Shown piece after piece: positions 44,745-52,116 of a stretch of DNA of 64,000 nt (positions are counted from its first letter, which is position 1; each line of letters opens with the position of its first letter). The notes beneath the pieces are model-generated. The model saw nothing but the letters and a program-made list of their open reading frames with translations. It did not search any database and was not told where the DNA came from. Source of the DNA: Pectobacterium carotovorum (GTDB lineage Bacteria; Pseudomonadota; Gammaproteobacteria; Enterobacterales; Enterobacteriaceae); NCBI RefSeq assembly GCF_033898505.1, contig NZ_JAXAFK010000001.1, positions 1,426,001-1,490,000 on the forward strand. Direction: 5' to 3'. The translations under genes and the position numbers were made by a program.

Positions 44745-44925
44745 CCCGACCCAGAAAGCCATCGACAATCTGATATTCCAGCCAACACGCCGCAGTAGAA
44801 ACAAGCCAATAAAAATCCCGCCAGCAAGCCAAGTGCAGACATTCGATTATGTCTACGGCCTGCTAACGAGAAAATTTGACCGTATGAGGGGGAGAAATGC
44901 TACTGACTCAGCAAGAGATAAGTGA
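44728..44925 (+). CDS. ninE: NinE-like protein
   Basis: 65 residues with PTRRSRNKP..IPPASQVQTFDY, matching the core of lambda NinE ([23 protein letters not shown]). Function unknown. Overlaps the methyltransferase by 17 bases. Confidence 0.8.
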   Translation: MRKQLSPTQKAIDNLIFQPTRRSRNKPIKIPPASQVQTFDYVYGLLTRKFDRMRGRNATDSARDK

Positions 44926-45103
44926 CCACCAAAAATCATGCAATCTGCGCTCATGCGTAGTGGGCTACAAGGGTCAATCACTCTGTGCTAATTGCAATGC
45001 TGATTTGATTGATGACGAAACTCATGCCTGTGCTGAATGCGCCAGGCTGCTTTTAGAGGGCGAAGTAACTGAGAGAGTGAGAGAGGAAAATGGCGAATCT
45101 TAG
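44897..45103 (+). CDS. NinF-like zinc-binding small protein
   Basis: 68 residues with CANCNADLIDDETHACAECARLLLEGE, a CxxC...CxxC finger like lambda NinF. Similarity is limited to this part. Confidence 0.55.
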   Translation: MLLTQQEISDHQKSCNLRSCVVGYKGQSLCANCNADLIDDETHACAECARLLLEGEVTERVREENGES

Positions 45104-45380
45104 GAAAGAAGCCAGAGGCCGCGAGTGTCAGGTAAGAATTCCGGGCATCTGTAACGGCAATGCTGAAACCGTAGTGCTGGCGCATTACCGCATGTCGGGG
45201 ATTTGCGGCACAGGAATGAAGCCAGACGACCTTTTTGGTGCGTGGACATGCTCATCATGCCATGACGAAATAGACCGCCGTACGCGCCTCACAGACGCAG
45301 ATAGCGCACATCTGGCACACCTAGAAGGTGTAATCAGAACGCAGGCGGTTTTACTGGCGGAGGGAAAGATAAAGCGATGA
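45090..45380 (+). CDS. DUF1364-family phage protein (putative HNH-like)
   Basis: 96 residues: NLRKEARGRECQVRIPGICNGN, VLAHYRMSGICGTGMKPDD, WTCSSCHDEIDRRTR. Cys pairs and the His-containing centre suggest an HNH-type metal fold. Upstream of rusA in many lambdoid phages. Confidence 0.85.
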   Translation: MANLRKEARGRECQVRIPGICNGNAETVVLAHYRMSGICGTGMKPDDLFGAWTCSSCHDEIDRRTRLTDADSAHLAHLEGVIRTQAVLLAEGKIKR

Positions 45381-45739
45381 CTGAATATCACCTCAAGTTG
45401 CCGTGGCCGCCAAGCCTAAACACCTACTGGCGACACGCACGACACAGGCACTACATCAGCGAGAAAGGCAAAGAATACCGGAAAAGAATCATCCAGATAA
45501 TCCAGCAGCAAAACCTCGATATCAACACTCCCGCAAGACTGAAAATTTCCATCATCGCCAACGTTCCAGATAAACGACGCCGTGACCTCGACAACCTGCA
45601 AAAGGCGGTTTTCGATTCGCTCACACACGCCGGATTCATGCTGGACGACGAGCAGATAGATGATTTCAGGGTAAGGCGGGGCGAGCGAGTGAAGGGCGGC
45701 GGTCTGGATATCGTCATCACTGAGCTGGAGGCAGCATGA
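45377..45739 (+). CDS. rusA: RusA-family Holliday junction resolvase
   Basis: 120 residues: LPWPPSLNTYWRH, HYISEKGKEYR, and DKRRRDLDNLQKAVFDSLTHAGF..DD.QIDD with the catalytic Asp cluster. A dimeric endonuclease that resolves recombination branches before packaging. ATGA overlap upstream. Confidence 0.93.
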   Translation: MTEYHLKLPWPPSLNTYWRHARHRHYISEKGKEYRKRIIQIIQQQNLDINTPARLKISIIANVPDKRRRDLDNLQKAVFDSLTHAGFMLDDEQIDDFRVRRGERVKGGGLDIVITELEAA

Positions 45740-46122
45740 CCACTGATACCGAAAGCGAATTAAGCAATGTCGTCGCTTTTCCGGAAAGGAAAGAAGATAT
45801 CGCCGACGAATTGGCTATGAGGCGCGAAAGCGGAAAGAAAATTCATTGCCACCACGACGCCGTATGGGTTGATGAAAAAGAGAGAACCCTGCGATGCCGT
45901 CGCTGTGATGCTCTGGTTGAGCCATTCAACTACCTGCTTCACCTCTGCGAAACCGAAAACAGATACATGGAGAGCGTTAAATATCTGCGCCGGGAAGAAA
46001 ATCAGCGCCGGCAGAACATCGAAAAGCTGATTCAGATAGAGAAAAACGCAAAGGCCAGAATCAGAAAGGCCGGATGCAAAGAGCCTCTTCCGCTGTGGCA
46101 AAACGAAAGGGTGGAATTATGA
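45736..46122 (+). CDS. Conserved phage protein with zinc ribbon
   Basis: 128 residues. HCHHDAVWVDEKERTLRCRRCDALVEPFNYLL gives a HxH...CxxC ribbon, followed by a basic coiled coil. Common between rusA and Q in lambdoid phages; role unknown. Confidence 0.7.
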   Translation: MTTDTESELSNVVAFPERKEDIADELAMRRESGKKIHCHHDAVWVDEKERTLRCRRCDALVEPFNYLLHLCETENRYMESVKYLRREENQRRQNIEKLIQIEKNAKARIRKAGCKEPLPLWQNERVEL

Positions 46123-46241
46123 AATTGATTAGTTACATCCTGAACCTCTTCACCCCCATCACCCCAACCATCCATCCAACGCATTATCAGTCATGGGATG
46201 CCTATCCAGAGCGGAGGAAGAAATGCCAATCGCAGAATTAA
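46119..46241 (+). CDS. Possible 40-residue phage protein
   Basis: Starts MKLISYILNLFTPITPTIHP; ATGA overlap with the preceding gene. Its 3' end overlaps the Q start. Coding status uncertain. Confidence 0.35.
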   Translation: MKLISYILNLFTPITPTIHPTHYQSWDAYPERRKKCQSQN

Positions 46242-46714
46242 ACCTGACAAAGGAACAGCACGACTGGATCAACGGATGGTTAGAGTTGTGGGGTGCCTGG
46301 GTTTATTCGGGCAGATTGGAAAAACGGCAAAGCAGCGTTATCGCACAATTCATGGAGAGAGTGGAGCCAAGCAGGGTGATGAGTCGGCCCATGTGCAACG
46401 ATGATGACGGGATGTTGATTTCTCAGGTCGTGGATTCCGTCATGGTCATTGACACAAGGGCTCTCGGTATTCTTCTCAGCTACTACGCTCACGGATCATC
46501 TAAGCGAGCAATTGCATCGTACTATCACAAGGCCGCAAGGCCACGCAAAATCGATAAAGGGAGATTGGGTGAAGGGTGGAGAAAGCCATCAGAGGAAACG
46601 TGCAGGAAGGAGGTTGCACAAATTCTCAATGCCAGCTTGTTCATTTTGTACGAGCCTCTGCAAAATGCTTTCAAAAGTCGCAAACGTGTAGAGAAAGTCA
46701 AACATGTTGCTTGA
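46223..46714 (+). CDS. Q: Late antiterminator Q (DUF1133-like)
   Basis: 163 residues with RPMCNDDDGMLISQVVDSVM.ID.RAL.ILLSYYAHGSSKRAIASYYHK, RKPSEETCRKEV, and FKSRKRVEKVKHVA at the end: a Q-type late regulator family. It binds near the late promoter, modifies polymerase and allows read-through of tR'. GGAGG precedes ATG 46223. Confidence 0.85.
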   Translation: MPIAELNLTKEQHDWINGWLELWGAWVYSGRLEKRQSSVIAQFMERVEPSRVMSRPMCNDDDGMLISQVVDSVMVIDTRALGILLSYYAHGSSKRAIASYYHKAARPRKIDKGRLGEGWRKPSEETCRKEVAQILNASLFILYEPLQNAFKSRKRVEKVKHVA

Positions 46715-46720
46715 AAGTGC

Positions 46721-46749
46721 TTGACATGGTTTACCCATTTACCCATACT
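46721..46749 (+). promoter_or_regulatory. Late promoter PR'
   Basis: -35 TTGACA, 17-base spacer, -10 CATACT, seven bases after the Q stop; lambdoid late promoters sit in this position. Confidence 0.75.
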
Positions 46750-46908
46750 TATACCTAAGCTGCCGTTAGTGACTCTTAAGTTGCTGCGGCAGTAGTTGTG
46801 GTGAATGCGCAGGCTGATGCGCTTCGAGAGCGTCACGGTGCCGCGAGCCTCTGAAATCGACATGACACCAAAGCTGGGGATCAGCACCGGCCACCACAAC
46901 CCCATTCA

Positions 46909-46936
46909 ATCCCTGTCAATCGACGGGGATTTTCTA
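46909..46936 (+). terminator. Terminator tR' of the late leader
   Basis: ATCCCTGTC, loop AATC, GACGGGGAT, then TTTTCTATTT. About 150 bases after PR'; Q would be needed to pass it. Confidence 0.85.
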
Positions 46937-46991
46937 TTTCAGGCTGCGCTATTGCGTGGCCTTTTTTATTTCTGCTCACAGCGAGGCTCCC

Positions 46992-47315
46992 GTGAAAATA
47001 CCAGAATTTTTGAAAGCGGGGTTCGTTAGCTCATCCCCGTGGCTACTGGCATTGGTTTTCTTGTCATATGCAGGCGCGGAAATTAACTCCCGCATTAATG
47101 CCGCTGCATATGCCCTGCCTCGTGCAATCGTTTCGTATGGGCTCACTAACGCCAAAAACGATGATGATGTCATTGCGACTGTTGAGGTATGGAAGCGAGA
47201 CGCATGGGGTGCGCAAATCGGATCATTGCGCGTTCTCTGCGAAAACGACCGGGATTACGTGAATAGCCTCGGCGGTAATGATGTGGGTGCGCGGGTATGC
47301 AGGATTACAAAATGA
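46992..47315 (+). CDS. Hypothetical phage protein with N-terminal TM segment
   Basis: 107 residues from GTG 46992 (GAGG upstream). One TM or signal helix (SSPWLLALVFLSYAGAEI), then a likely periplasmic domain with one Cys pair. First gene of the late operon; overlaps the holin start (ATGA). Possibly lysis-related by position only. Confidence 0.55.
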   Translation: MKIPEFLKAGFVSSSPWLLALVFLSYAGAEINSRINAAAYALPRAIVSYGLTNAKNDDDVIATVEVWKRDAWGAQIGSLRVLCENDRDYVNSLGGNDVGARVCRITK

Positions 47316-47596
47316 ATGATCAGCCGAGCAATGTAATTACGCAATTTTTTGCTTGGGTGGCAGCCGGGGCTTCTGCGGCGGGAATAGCAACGCAGGATTT
47401 TATTTTCATCTTCTTTGGTGCTGTTGGCGCAATCGTCTCTGTTTTTTCATTCATCAGCGGTCGAGTTGATGCATATCGAGAGAGAAAAGAAGAAGAGCGC
47501 CGCACTCAACTTCTGGCTGACTATCTGACAAAGAAAAGCCCAGATGCAGAAAGCCTTTCTTCGGTGACCGAGGTCATGAAGAGGATTAGTGAATGA
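47312..47596 (+). CDS. Putative holin
   Basis: 94 residues. Two TM segments (ITQFFAWVAAGASAAGIATQ and FIFIFFGAVGAIVSVFSFI) and a charged C-terminus (RERKEEERRTQ), the topology of small phage holins, directly upstream of the endolysin with a four-base overlap. With a SAR endolysin it may act as a pinholin. Confidence 0.75.
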   Translation: MNDQPSNVITQFFAWVAAGASAAGIATQDFIFIFFGAVGAIVSVFSFISGRVDAYRERKEEERRTQLLADYLTKKSPDAESLSSVTEVMKRISE

Positions 47597-48069
47597 ATCC
47601 CTCTCTACGAAAAAAGATTGCCGGCGCAGCCGCAGGCGGTGCGATTGCTATCACCACAGTGTTAATTCAGTGGCACGAAGGCGTTCGCTATACCCCATAT
47701 TACGATGTGGTTGGTGTGCTCACTGTTTGTTACGGGCACACTGGCTCCGACATCATCCCAGCGAAGAAATACACCCAAGCCGAATGCGATGGTCTTTTAG
47801 CGAAAGACATTGCACCTGCCGCCGCTGCTGTAGAGAAAGCCGTCAAGGTTTCGATGACCGATATGCGTAAAGCTGCGCTTATCTCCTTCACCTACAACGT
47901 AGGAGCTGGCGCTCTGAATCGCTCAACGATGCTGCGCAAGCTTAATGCCGGTGACACCTCCGAAGCCTGTGACGAGCTAAAGCGCTGGGATAAAGCTGGC
48001 GGTAAAGTCTGGCGCGGATTAACTGACCGTAGGGCGGTGGAGCGTGAACTATGCCTGGCTGGGAGGTAA
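47593..48069 (+). CDS. SAR endolysin, T4-type lysozyme (GH24)
   Basis: 158 residues. Catalytic Glu29-x8-Asp38-x5-Thr44 (WHEGVRYTPYYDVVGVLTVCYGHT region). The N-terminal helix is rich in Gly/Ala/Thr and only mildly hydrophobic (IAGAAAGGAIAITTVLI), as in signal-arrest-release endolysins of the phage 21 type. Cleaves peptidoglycan glycosidic bonds after release from the membrane. Confidence 0.93.
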   Translation: MNPSLRKKIAGAAAGGAIAITTVLIQWHEGVRYTPYYDVVGVLTVCYGHTGSDIIPAKKYTQAECDGLLAKDIAPAAAAVEKAVKVSMTDMRKAALISFTYNVGAGALNRSTMLRKLNAGDTSEACDELKRWDKAGGKVWRGLTDRRAVERELCLAGR

Positions 48070-48071
48070 AT

Positions 48072-48167
48072 ATGACAGCGATATGTTTATTTTGCGCAGT
48101 GCTCCTGGCATTAAACGGCTCTGATGGTTGGGGTTGGTTTTTGTTTGCCGCGTGGCTGCTGTCATGA
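48072..48167 (+). CDS. Small membrane protein between lysozyme and Rz
   Basis: 31 residues: MTAICLFCAVLLALNGSDGW then WFLFAAWLLS. GGGAGGTAA upstream is a near-ideal ribosome site, and the stop overlaps the Rz ATG, so it is very likely translated. A lysis accessory role is possible from position. Confidence 0.6.
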   Translation: MTAICLFCAVLLALNGSDGWGWFLFAAWLLS

Positions 48168-48532
48168 AGCCCTATCTCTACGCCGCTCTCGTTGCGTTGC
48201 TGGGCCTGCTGTCATTCGGCGTCTACTACTACCACGACGCATACAGTGATAAAGAGAAAGACCTCAAAGCGGCAGAGCGGAAACAACAGCAGGCTGAAAC
48301 CATCGCTGGAAATGTGATCCAGTCAATGCGCATATTCAACTCAATAACACGGTCTAACGCAGATGCAAAACAGCAGATACAGCAGCGGTCGGAAACTACT
48401 GTGGTTTACATCCGTGAAAAATTATCGGCCGATGAATGTGCTATTCGGCATATTCCTGATGATGTTGTTAACCGGCTGCGAGAGCACACGGACAGAATAC
48501 GTAATAGCTCCAGTAGTGCCGATCCCCGCTGA
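48164..48532 (+). CDS. Rz: Rz-like spanin, inner-membrane subunit
   Basis: 122 residues. N-terminal TM (YLYAALVALLGLLSFGVYYY), then a long coiled-coil periplasmic part (KDLKAAERKQQQAETI). With the Rz1 lipoprotein it fuses inner and outer membranes at the end of lysis. ATG 48164 overlaps the preceding stop. Confidence 0.88.
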   Translation: MKPYLYAALVALLGLLSFGVYYYHDAYSDKEKDLKAAERKQQQAETIAGNVIQSMRIFNSITRSNADAKQQIQQRSETTVVYIREKLSADECAIRHIPDDVVNRLREHTDRIRNSSSSADPR

Positions 48533-48701
48533 ACTTCTACAGGACTGCCCTGCACCTGATATTCCATATCGAATGACCTATGGCGAAAGCGTAACGCTGA
48601 ATGAAGAACTGCTGACCGTTATCGAGAAGTGTAACGCTGACAAGAAAAGCATTCGGCAAATCGAAGAATCCCGAACCACTGAACCGGCAATACGTCCGTG
48701 A
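48432..48701 (+). CDS. Rz1: Rz1-like spanin, outer-membrane lipoprotein
   Basis: 89 residues, starting inside Rz in another frame. Signal peptide with lipobox LLTGC, then Pro-containing VIAPVVPIPAELLQDCPAPDIP. The embedded position and lipobox are diagnostic; the C-terminus is longer than classical Rz1. Confidence 0.85.
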   Translation: MNVLFGIFLMMLLTGCESTRTEYVIAPVVPIPAELLQDCPAPDIPYRMTYGESVTLNEELLTVIEKCNADKKSIRQIEESRTTEPAIRP

Positions 48702-48721
48702 GCAATGCTTAAGGCAATCAC

Positions 48722-49114
48722 ATGAAATATCTATCGGGCATCGTTATTGATGCCATCATAATTCTTTCTCTGCTGTTCGGCACTCTCTATGCAATTGATG
48801 GAATGACAAACATAGGTTACTTCGCAGGATGGTTGTTCGGAACTATTAATCTTATTGGCTTCTCTGTGACATCTATACGTGAGAGTACAGAGAAAAAATA
48901 CACGCATGAGCCTTTAATCTGGCGAATCTATGACGCCGCTACCGATATTGCCTATGTAGTTTTTGCTGTGTACTCAGGATGGTTTGTGCTTGCGACAGTG
49001 TACGCGCTACAGGGTATCTGCAAGGCGCAATTCAAATCTGAGCAAGAGAAGCGACTTGCCGATGAAAAGCATTCCCCCGACAAGGAATCAGATTGTGCAA
49101 CACCAACGAGGTGA
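48722..49114 (+). CDS. Phage membrane protein
   Basis: 130 residues with about four hydrophobic segments (GIVIDAIIILSLLFGTLYAI, FAGWLFGTINLIGFSVTSI, AYVVFAVYSGWFVLATVYAL) and a charged C-terminus. No family recognised. It sits in the accessory slot between lysis and packaging genes, where superinfection or anti-defence genes are common. Confidence 0.65.
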   Translation: MKYLSGIVIDAIIILSLLFGTLYAIDGMTNIGYFAGWLFGTINLIGFSVTSIRESTEKKYTHEPLIWRIYDAATDIAYVVFAVYSGWFVLATVYALQGICKAQFKSEQEKRLADEKHSPDKESDCATPTR

Positions 49115-49190
49115 TCCACATCTTGACGGCCCGGAACTAGACGGGAAGTGGCTGCGCAACTCTGTGAAGAAGTGGCAAGGCTGCGAATAA
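49062..49190 (+). CDS. Possible small protein (42 residues)
   Basis: Starts MKSIPPTRNQIVQHQRGDPH and ends KKWQGCE, overlapping the membrane protein by 53 bases in another frame. Weak ribosome site; coding status uncertain. Confidence 0.3.
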   Translation: MKSIPPTRNQIVQHQRGDPHLDGPELDGKWLRNSVKKWQGCE

Positions 49191-49215
49191 ACCAACATTA
49201 ACTAAAGGTGAAACG

Positions 49216-49488
49216 ATGAATTTCGGACAAGCACTTGAAGCCGTTAAGAGCGGTGCGAAGATTTACCGTGAAGGCTGGAATGGCAAAGGCCAGTTCGTTA
49301 TCAAAGCTGGCGGTTACACGGTAAGCGAGGCTCACCCCGGTTCTGATTATGCTAAAGCTGGCATTACTGGTGAATTCACCATTCAGCCACATCTCGACCT
49401 GAAAAACGCGCAAGGCCACATGCAACCGGGTTGGGTTCCATCACAAGGTGATTTGTTTGCCGAAGATTGGCTGGCAACGCCTGTTTGA
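49216..49488 (+). CDS. Tad2-like (DUF2829) candidate anti-Thoeris protein
   Basis: 90 residues with the family pattern: NFGQALEAVKSG..I.REGWNGKGQFV, IQPHLDLKNAQGHMQPGWVPSQ.DLFAEDW. DUF2829 proteins include Tad2, which sequesters the gcADPR signal made by Thoeris defence. Monocistronic, with AAGG before the ATG and its own terminator. The assignment to DUF2829 is from the pattern; activity is inferred. Confidence 0.8.
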   Translation: MNFGQALEAVKSGAKIYREGWNGKGQFVIKAGGYTVSEAHPGSDYAKAGITGEFTIQPHLDLKNAQGHMQPGWVPSQGDLFAEDWLATPV

Positions 49489-49557
49489 TTTATAAAATTC
49501 TGCAAATGCTGCCTTACTGGTGGCATTGACAGAGTTTTATATAGATATCCCACCATG

Positions 49558-49589
49558 CCGGTATCCCGTATTACGGGGCCGGTATTTTT
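49558..49589 (+). terminator. Intrinsic terminator after the Tad2-like gene
   Basis: CCGG and CCGG enclose CCCGT, loop ATT and ACGGG, followed by TATTTTT. Confidence 0.75.
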
Positions 49590-49611
49590 ATTTGTAGAGG
49601 ATTGTTCTGTT

Positions 49612-49797
49612 ATGGGCAATGTTACGCGTCTAGGAATTGAAAAGCGATTCCCTGTCAATCTGGAATTACTGAATCGCCTGGAGTCGGTGATATATGACTA
49701 TGACGGGGAAATCAGTTTGTGCGAAGCGCTGGGAGTTATCGAGCTACTGAAGCATGGGTTAATCGAAGCGCAAAAGAAATCAGAGGAAACCAAATGA
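49612..49797 (+). CDS. Hypothetical phage protein
   Basis: 61 residues: RLESVIYDYDGEISLCEALGVIELLKHG. Small helical protein common upstream of P22-type terminases. ATGA coupling to the next gene. Confidence 0.65.
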   Translation: MGNVTRLGIEKRFPVNLELLNRLESVIYDYDGEISLCEALGVIELLKHGLIEAQKKSEETK

Positions 49798-50027
49798 CCG
49801 CAATCACAGAATTAACAGACGTTCAGCAAATGAATCTGGAACTGCTGCGCCTTGTGCAATCTGACACCGCAGCGGCAGAGAAGGCCATTGCATTTGTTGC
49901 TGGCATTAAGCTGAATTACGAGCTGTTCAAAGATCAGTACACACCGGCATCGACTGAACAAACGCCTTTGGCCCGTGCCGAAAAGGCTATTCGCGAGGCT
50001 AAAGAAGCGCTGACACTATTTGGATGA
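49794..50027 (+). CDS. Hypothetical phage protein
   Basis: 77 residues, helical (VQQMNLELLRLVQSDTAAAE, ARAEKAIREAKEALTLFG). No recognised family. Confidence 0.6.
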   Translation: MTAITELTDVQQMNLELLRLVQSDTAAAEKAIAFVAGIKLNYELFKDQYTPASTEQTPLARAEKAIREAKEALTLFG

Positions 50028-50037
50028 GGGAATGATT

Positions 50038-50142
50038 ATGGCGATTGATAAAAAAGGCAAGAAGCCTTCTCCGAAAAACGACCCAACAAAACCTGATGGA
50101 ATTCGCGGCGTAAAGAAAAAACCGAAACCGAAAGGGAAGTGA
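50038..50142 (+). CDS. Small Lys/Pro-rich protein (34 residues)
   Basis: Starts [20 protein letters not shown] and ends [14 protein letters not shown] upstream. Strongly basic and disordered; possibly nucleic-acid binding. Confidence 0.5.
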   Translation: MAIDKKGKKPSPKNDPTKPDGIRGVKKKPKPKGK

Positions 50143-50147
50143 AAATT

Positions 50148-50633
50148 ATGGCAGCACCGAAGGGCAATCGATTCTGGGAGGCCCGTAGCAGTCATGGGCG
50201 TAATCCCAAATTTGAATCGCCCGAGGCGCTATGGTCAGCCTGCTGTGAGTATTTCGAATGGGTTGAAGCCAACCCATTGTGGGAAATGAAAGCGTTCGCA
50301 TATCAGGGTGTAGTAACTCAAGAGCCTATCGCAAAGATGCGAGCTATGACGCTAACCGGGCTATGCATTTTTCTCGATATCACTCGGCAAACATGGGGAA
50401 CCTTCCGCGTAATGGAAGGCTTTTCTGACGTCACCACACGAGCAGAAGAGATCATCTACGACCAGAAATTCTCCGGCGCTGCTGCTGACCTACTCAACGC
50501 CAACATCATTGCCCGTGACCTGGGCCTCAAAGAACAGTCGCAGGTTGAAGACGTGACACCTGATAAGGGAGATCGCGGCAAGCGGCTTTCTCGAATTCAG
50601 GAGCTTCTACGTGGCAAACGCAGCGACGATTGA
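50148..50633 (+). CDS. Terminase small subunit (P22 gp3-like)
   Basis: 161 residues, near-identical in layout to P22 gp3 (162): [41 protein letters not shown] block, [42 protein letters not shown] ring-forming protein that recognises the pac site, which in P22 lies inside this gene. ATG 50148 matches the P22 start; GTG 50139 rejected. Confidence 0.96.
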   Translation: MAAPKGNRFWEARSSHGRNPKFESPEALWSACCEYFEWVEANPLWEMKAFAYQGVVTQEPIAKMRAMTLTGLCIFLDITRQTWGTFRVMEGFSDVTTRAEEIIYDQKFSGAAADLLNANIIARDLGLKEQSQVEDVTPDKGDRGKRLSRIQELLRGKRSDD

Positions 50634-52116
50634 TATCGATGAGCTAACAGAAGACGAGCAGATAGAATTGCTCGAATTACTGGAAGAGGAAGAGAACTAC
50701 CGCAAAACCCATCTGCTTTACGAATTCACTCCATACAGCAAGCAACGAGAGTTTATCGACTCTGGGCATGATTACCCTGAAAGATGCTTTATGGCTGGCA
50801 ACCAGTTGGGGAAATCCTATACCGGTGGCGCAGAGGTGGCCTTTCATCTCACCGGGCGCTATCCCGGCACGAAAGGTTATCCAGATGATGGACTGTATGG
50901 AGAAGAATGGAAGGGTAAGCGCTTCTATGAACCGGTTGTATTCTGGGTAGGTGGCGAGACTAACGAGACAGTAACGAAGACGACGCAGCGCATTCTGTGT
51001 GGTCGTATCGAAGAGAACGATGAGCCCGGCTACGGATCAATCCCGAAAGAGGACATCATTAGCTGGAAGAAGTCGCCATTCTTCCCCAACCTTGTCGATC
51101 ACCTGCTCGTTAGACACCACGCCGCCGATGGTGTTGAAGATGGCATGTCTATCTGCTACTTCAAGCCGTACTCACAAGGTCGCGCCAGGTGGCAGGGTGA
51201 CACGATACACGGCGTATGGTTTGACGAAGAGCCGCCGTATCCCATCTATAGCGAAGGCCTGACGCGTACAAATAAATATGGCCAGTTCTCTATCCTGACG
51301 TTTACGCCGCTCATGGGTATGTCTCAGGTTGTAGAGAAATTCATCAAAAACCCCAGCAAGGCTCAGAAGATGGTCAACATGACTATCTATGATGCCGACC
51401 ACTACAGCGACGAGCAGAAAGAGCAGATTGTCGCCTCTTACCCAGAACATGAGAGAGAAGCCCGTGCGCGTGGCATCCCGACAATGGGCAGCGGGCGAAT
51501 CTTCCAGATACCGGAAGAAACCATCAAGTGTCAGCCGTTCGAATGCCCTGATCACTTCTACGTTATCGACGCTCAGGATTTCGGATGGGATCACCCGCAG
51601 GCTCACATCCAGTTATGGTGGGATAAAGACGAGGATGTTTTCTACCTCGCTAGAGTATGGAAGAAATCAGAAAACACGGCAGTTCAAGCATGGGGAGCTG
51701 TCAAAGCATGGGCGAATAAGATACCTGTCGCATGGCCCCATGACGGACATCAGCATGAGAAGGGCGGCGGTGAGCAACTCAAAAAGCAATACGCTGATGC
51801 TGGATTCGCCATGCTTCCAGATCACGCAACATTCCCTGATGGCGGAAACTCTGTCGAGTCAGGGCTGATAGAGCTTCGCGACCTGATGCTTGATAGCCGG
51901 TTCAGGGTATTCAACACCTGCGCACCGTTCTTTGAAGAGTTCCGTCTCTATCACCGCGATGAGAACGGGAAGATAGTAAAAACCAATGATGACGTGTTAG
52001 ACGCCGTTCGCTACGGCTACATGATGCGTCGTTTTGCCAAGCTGATGCGTGACATCAAGAAGCCGAAAGAAAAGAAAATTCCCGCACCGATTAAACCAGT
52101 TTCCCGAGGAAGATAA
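50611..52116 (+). CDS. Terminase large subunit (P22 gp2-like)
   Basis: 501 residues (P22 gp2 is 499). Walker A AGNQLGKS at residues 62-69, Walker B VWFDEE at 202-207, and a C-terminal RNase H-like nuclease with [10 protein letters not shown] and [10 protein letters not shown]. It pumps DNA into the prohead and makes headful cuts. GTG start, overlapping gene 3. Confidence 0.97.
   Translation: MANAATIDIDELTEDEQIELLELLEEEENYRKTHLLYEFTPYSKQREFIDSGHDYPERCFMAGNQLGKSYTGGAEVAFHLTGRYPGTKGYPDDGLYGEEWKGKRFYEPVVFWVGGETNETVTKTTQRILCGRIEENDEPGYGSIPKEDIISWKKSPFFPNLVDHLLVRHHAADGVEDGMSICYFKPYSQGRARWQGDTIHGVWFDEEPPYPIYSEGLTRTNKYGQFSILTFTPLMGMSQVVEKFIKNPSKAQKMVNMTIYDADHYSDEQKEQIVASYPEHEREARARGIPTMGSGRIFQIPEETIKCQPFECPDHFYVIDAQDFGWDHPQAHIQLWWDKDEDVFYLARVWKKSENTAVQAWGAVKAWANKIPVAWPHDGHQHEKGGGEQLKKQYADAGFAMLPDHATFPDGGNSVESGLIELRDLMLDSRFRVFNTCAPFFEEFRLYHRDENGKIVKTNDDVLDAVRYGYMMRRFAKLMRDIKKPKEKKIPAPIKPVSRGR

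Noticed and set aside
46708..46760. tRNA-like or attachment-site sequence near the late promoter
   Set aside because: No cloverleaf; the sequence is explained by PR' boxes and the late leader.
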